From: Gammaproteobacteria bacterium
Lineage (GTDB): Bacteria; Pseudomonadota; Gammaproteobacteria; Chromatiales; Chromatiaceae
Direction of reading: 5' to 3'
Assembly (NCBI GenBank): GCA_013041975.1
Contig: JABDQZ010000051.1
Coordinates: 1-15,722, forward strand
DNA: 15,722 nt
Shown here: in pieces, positions 15,503 through 15,722 of the stretch
Position numbering within the stretch: the first letter of the stretch is position 1
Layout of the letters: every line of letters starts with the position of its first letter
Translations under genes and position numbers: made by a program
The notes under the pieces: model-generated
What the model was told of the DNA's origin: nothing
The model's input: only the letters and a program-made list of their open reading frames with translations
Database searches by the model: none

Positions 15503-15540
15503 GTCAGTTAGTCACCTATAGCCTCAATTAACAGTAATTA

Positions 15541-15583
15541 GTTATATTTTTATGAATGATAGCCGTAAGTTGGCTGTTATCAT
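15541..15583 (-). promoter_or_regulatory. Candidate promoter with overlapping dyad for the Crp/Fnr gene
   Basis: On the minus strand TATAAC (15541-15546) matches 5 of 6 bases of a -10 box, with no good -35. An imperfect inverted repeat, ATGATAGCC (15556-15564) with GGCT-GT-TATCAT (15572-15583), would cover the -35 region, a position suited to a repressor or autoregulation. Its spacing does not fit an FNR box. Confidence 0.3.
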
Positions 15584-15658
15584 AGAGATTAAAGTCCACT
15601 ATGTGGTAAGGGAATAGCGGTTTTCCCGAAAAGCAGCCTAATAATATTTTATACAACT

Positions 15659-15722
15659 ATGAATTTAATCACCTTAAAGTCAGTTCAGCACGGTTTTGGT
15701 GGGCCACCCCTGCTGGAAAATG
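15659..15722 (+). CDS. uup: Probable ABC-F ATPase Uup, N-terminal fragment
   Basis: Only the first 21 codons are inside the window, which cuts the gene. The reading begins MNLITLKSVQHGFGGPPLLE. The -x-x-GFGGPPLL- start is characteristic of Uup, a cytoplasmic ABC-F ATPase linked to ribosome function and precise transposon excision, just ahead of its first Walker A. No ribosome binding site is visible before the ATG at 15659, and no other ATG fits. Identification rests on about 20 residues. Confidence 0.6.
   Translation, partial: MNLITLKSVQHGFGGPPLLEN

Noticed and set aside
1..15722. Mobile element, CRISPR array, tRNA/rRNA, toxin-antitoxin or defence system
   Set aside because: I looked for transposase or integrase motifs, terminal repeats, regularly spaced repeats, tRNA-like cloverleafs and small gene pairs of toxin type and saw none; the window is ordinary core chromosome.

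Overview
The window reads as core chromosome of a sulfur-oxidising gammaproteobacterium. The evidence is the adjacent rppH-ptsP pair with a HAD phosphatase beside it (an arrangement I recall from Pseudomonas), E. coli-like mutM and ppx/gppA products, and a sulfide:quinone oxidoreductase close to the Acidithiobacillus ferrooxidans enzyme. I cannot name the genus. No tRNA, rRNA, insertion sequence, integrase, CRISPR array or phage gene was seen. Coding density is high and no block stands out in base composition. Fourteen complete genes and the first 64 bases of a fifteenth are present.

Left block (1-5275, all on the minus strand). A HAD-family phosphatase is followed by an ABC ATPase (GldA-like), a fused ABC permease/GldG-like protein, a small membrane-anchored DUF4340-like protein, mutM, and a lipoprotein c-type cytochrome. 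Gene junctions from the phosphatase to mutM are 3 bp or less, or 4-bp overlaps, so these five look like one translationally coupled operon. A plausible sigma70 promoter lies just upstream of the phosphatase. The cytochrome may be a sixth member.

Middle block. Divergent from the phosphatase, rppH (mRNA 5'-end pyrophosphohydrolase) and ptsP (EI-Ntr of the nitrogen phosphotransferase system) run rightward with 9 bp between them. They converge on a Ppx/GppA polyphosphate/pppGpp phosphatase on the minus strand. Divergent from that gene, a small four-helix membrane protein and a two-TM potassium channel with two tandem RCK (TrkA-type) domains form a pair. The intergenic region in front of the pair holds a palindrome close to the FNR consensus, correctly spaced for class II activation.

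Right block. Sulfide:quinone oxidoreductase (sqr), preceded by a leader hairpin, is followed by ispG (MEP isoprenoid pathway). Converging on them is a Crp/Fnr-family regulator with three of the four FNR cluster cysteines and the FNR DNA-recognition residues. Divergent from it, the window ends in the start of a probable uup (ABC-F ATPase).

Functionally the window mixes respiration and sulfur oxidation (cytochrome c, SQR, an Fnr-like regulator, isoprenoid supply that could feed quinones), nutrient and stress signalling (EI-Ntr, Ppx/GppA, RppH), potassium flux, and DNA repair. The least described parts are the small membrane protein/channel pair with its FNR-like site, and the GldA/GldFG/DUF4340 transporter. 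I did not find a clear-cut novel defence or mobile system.
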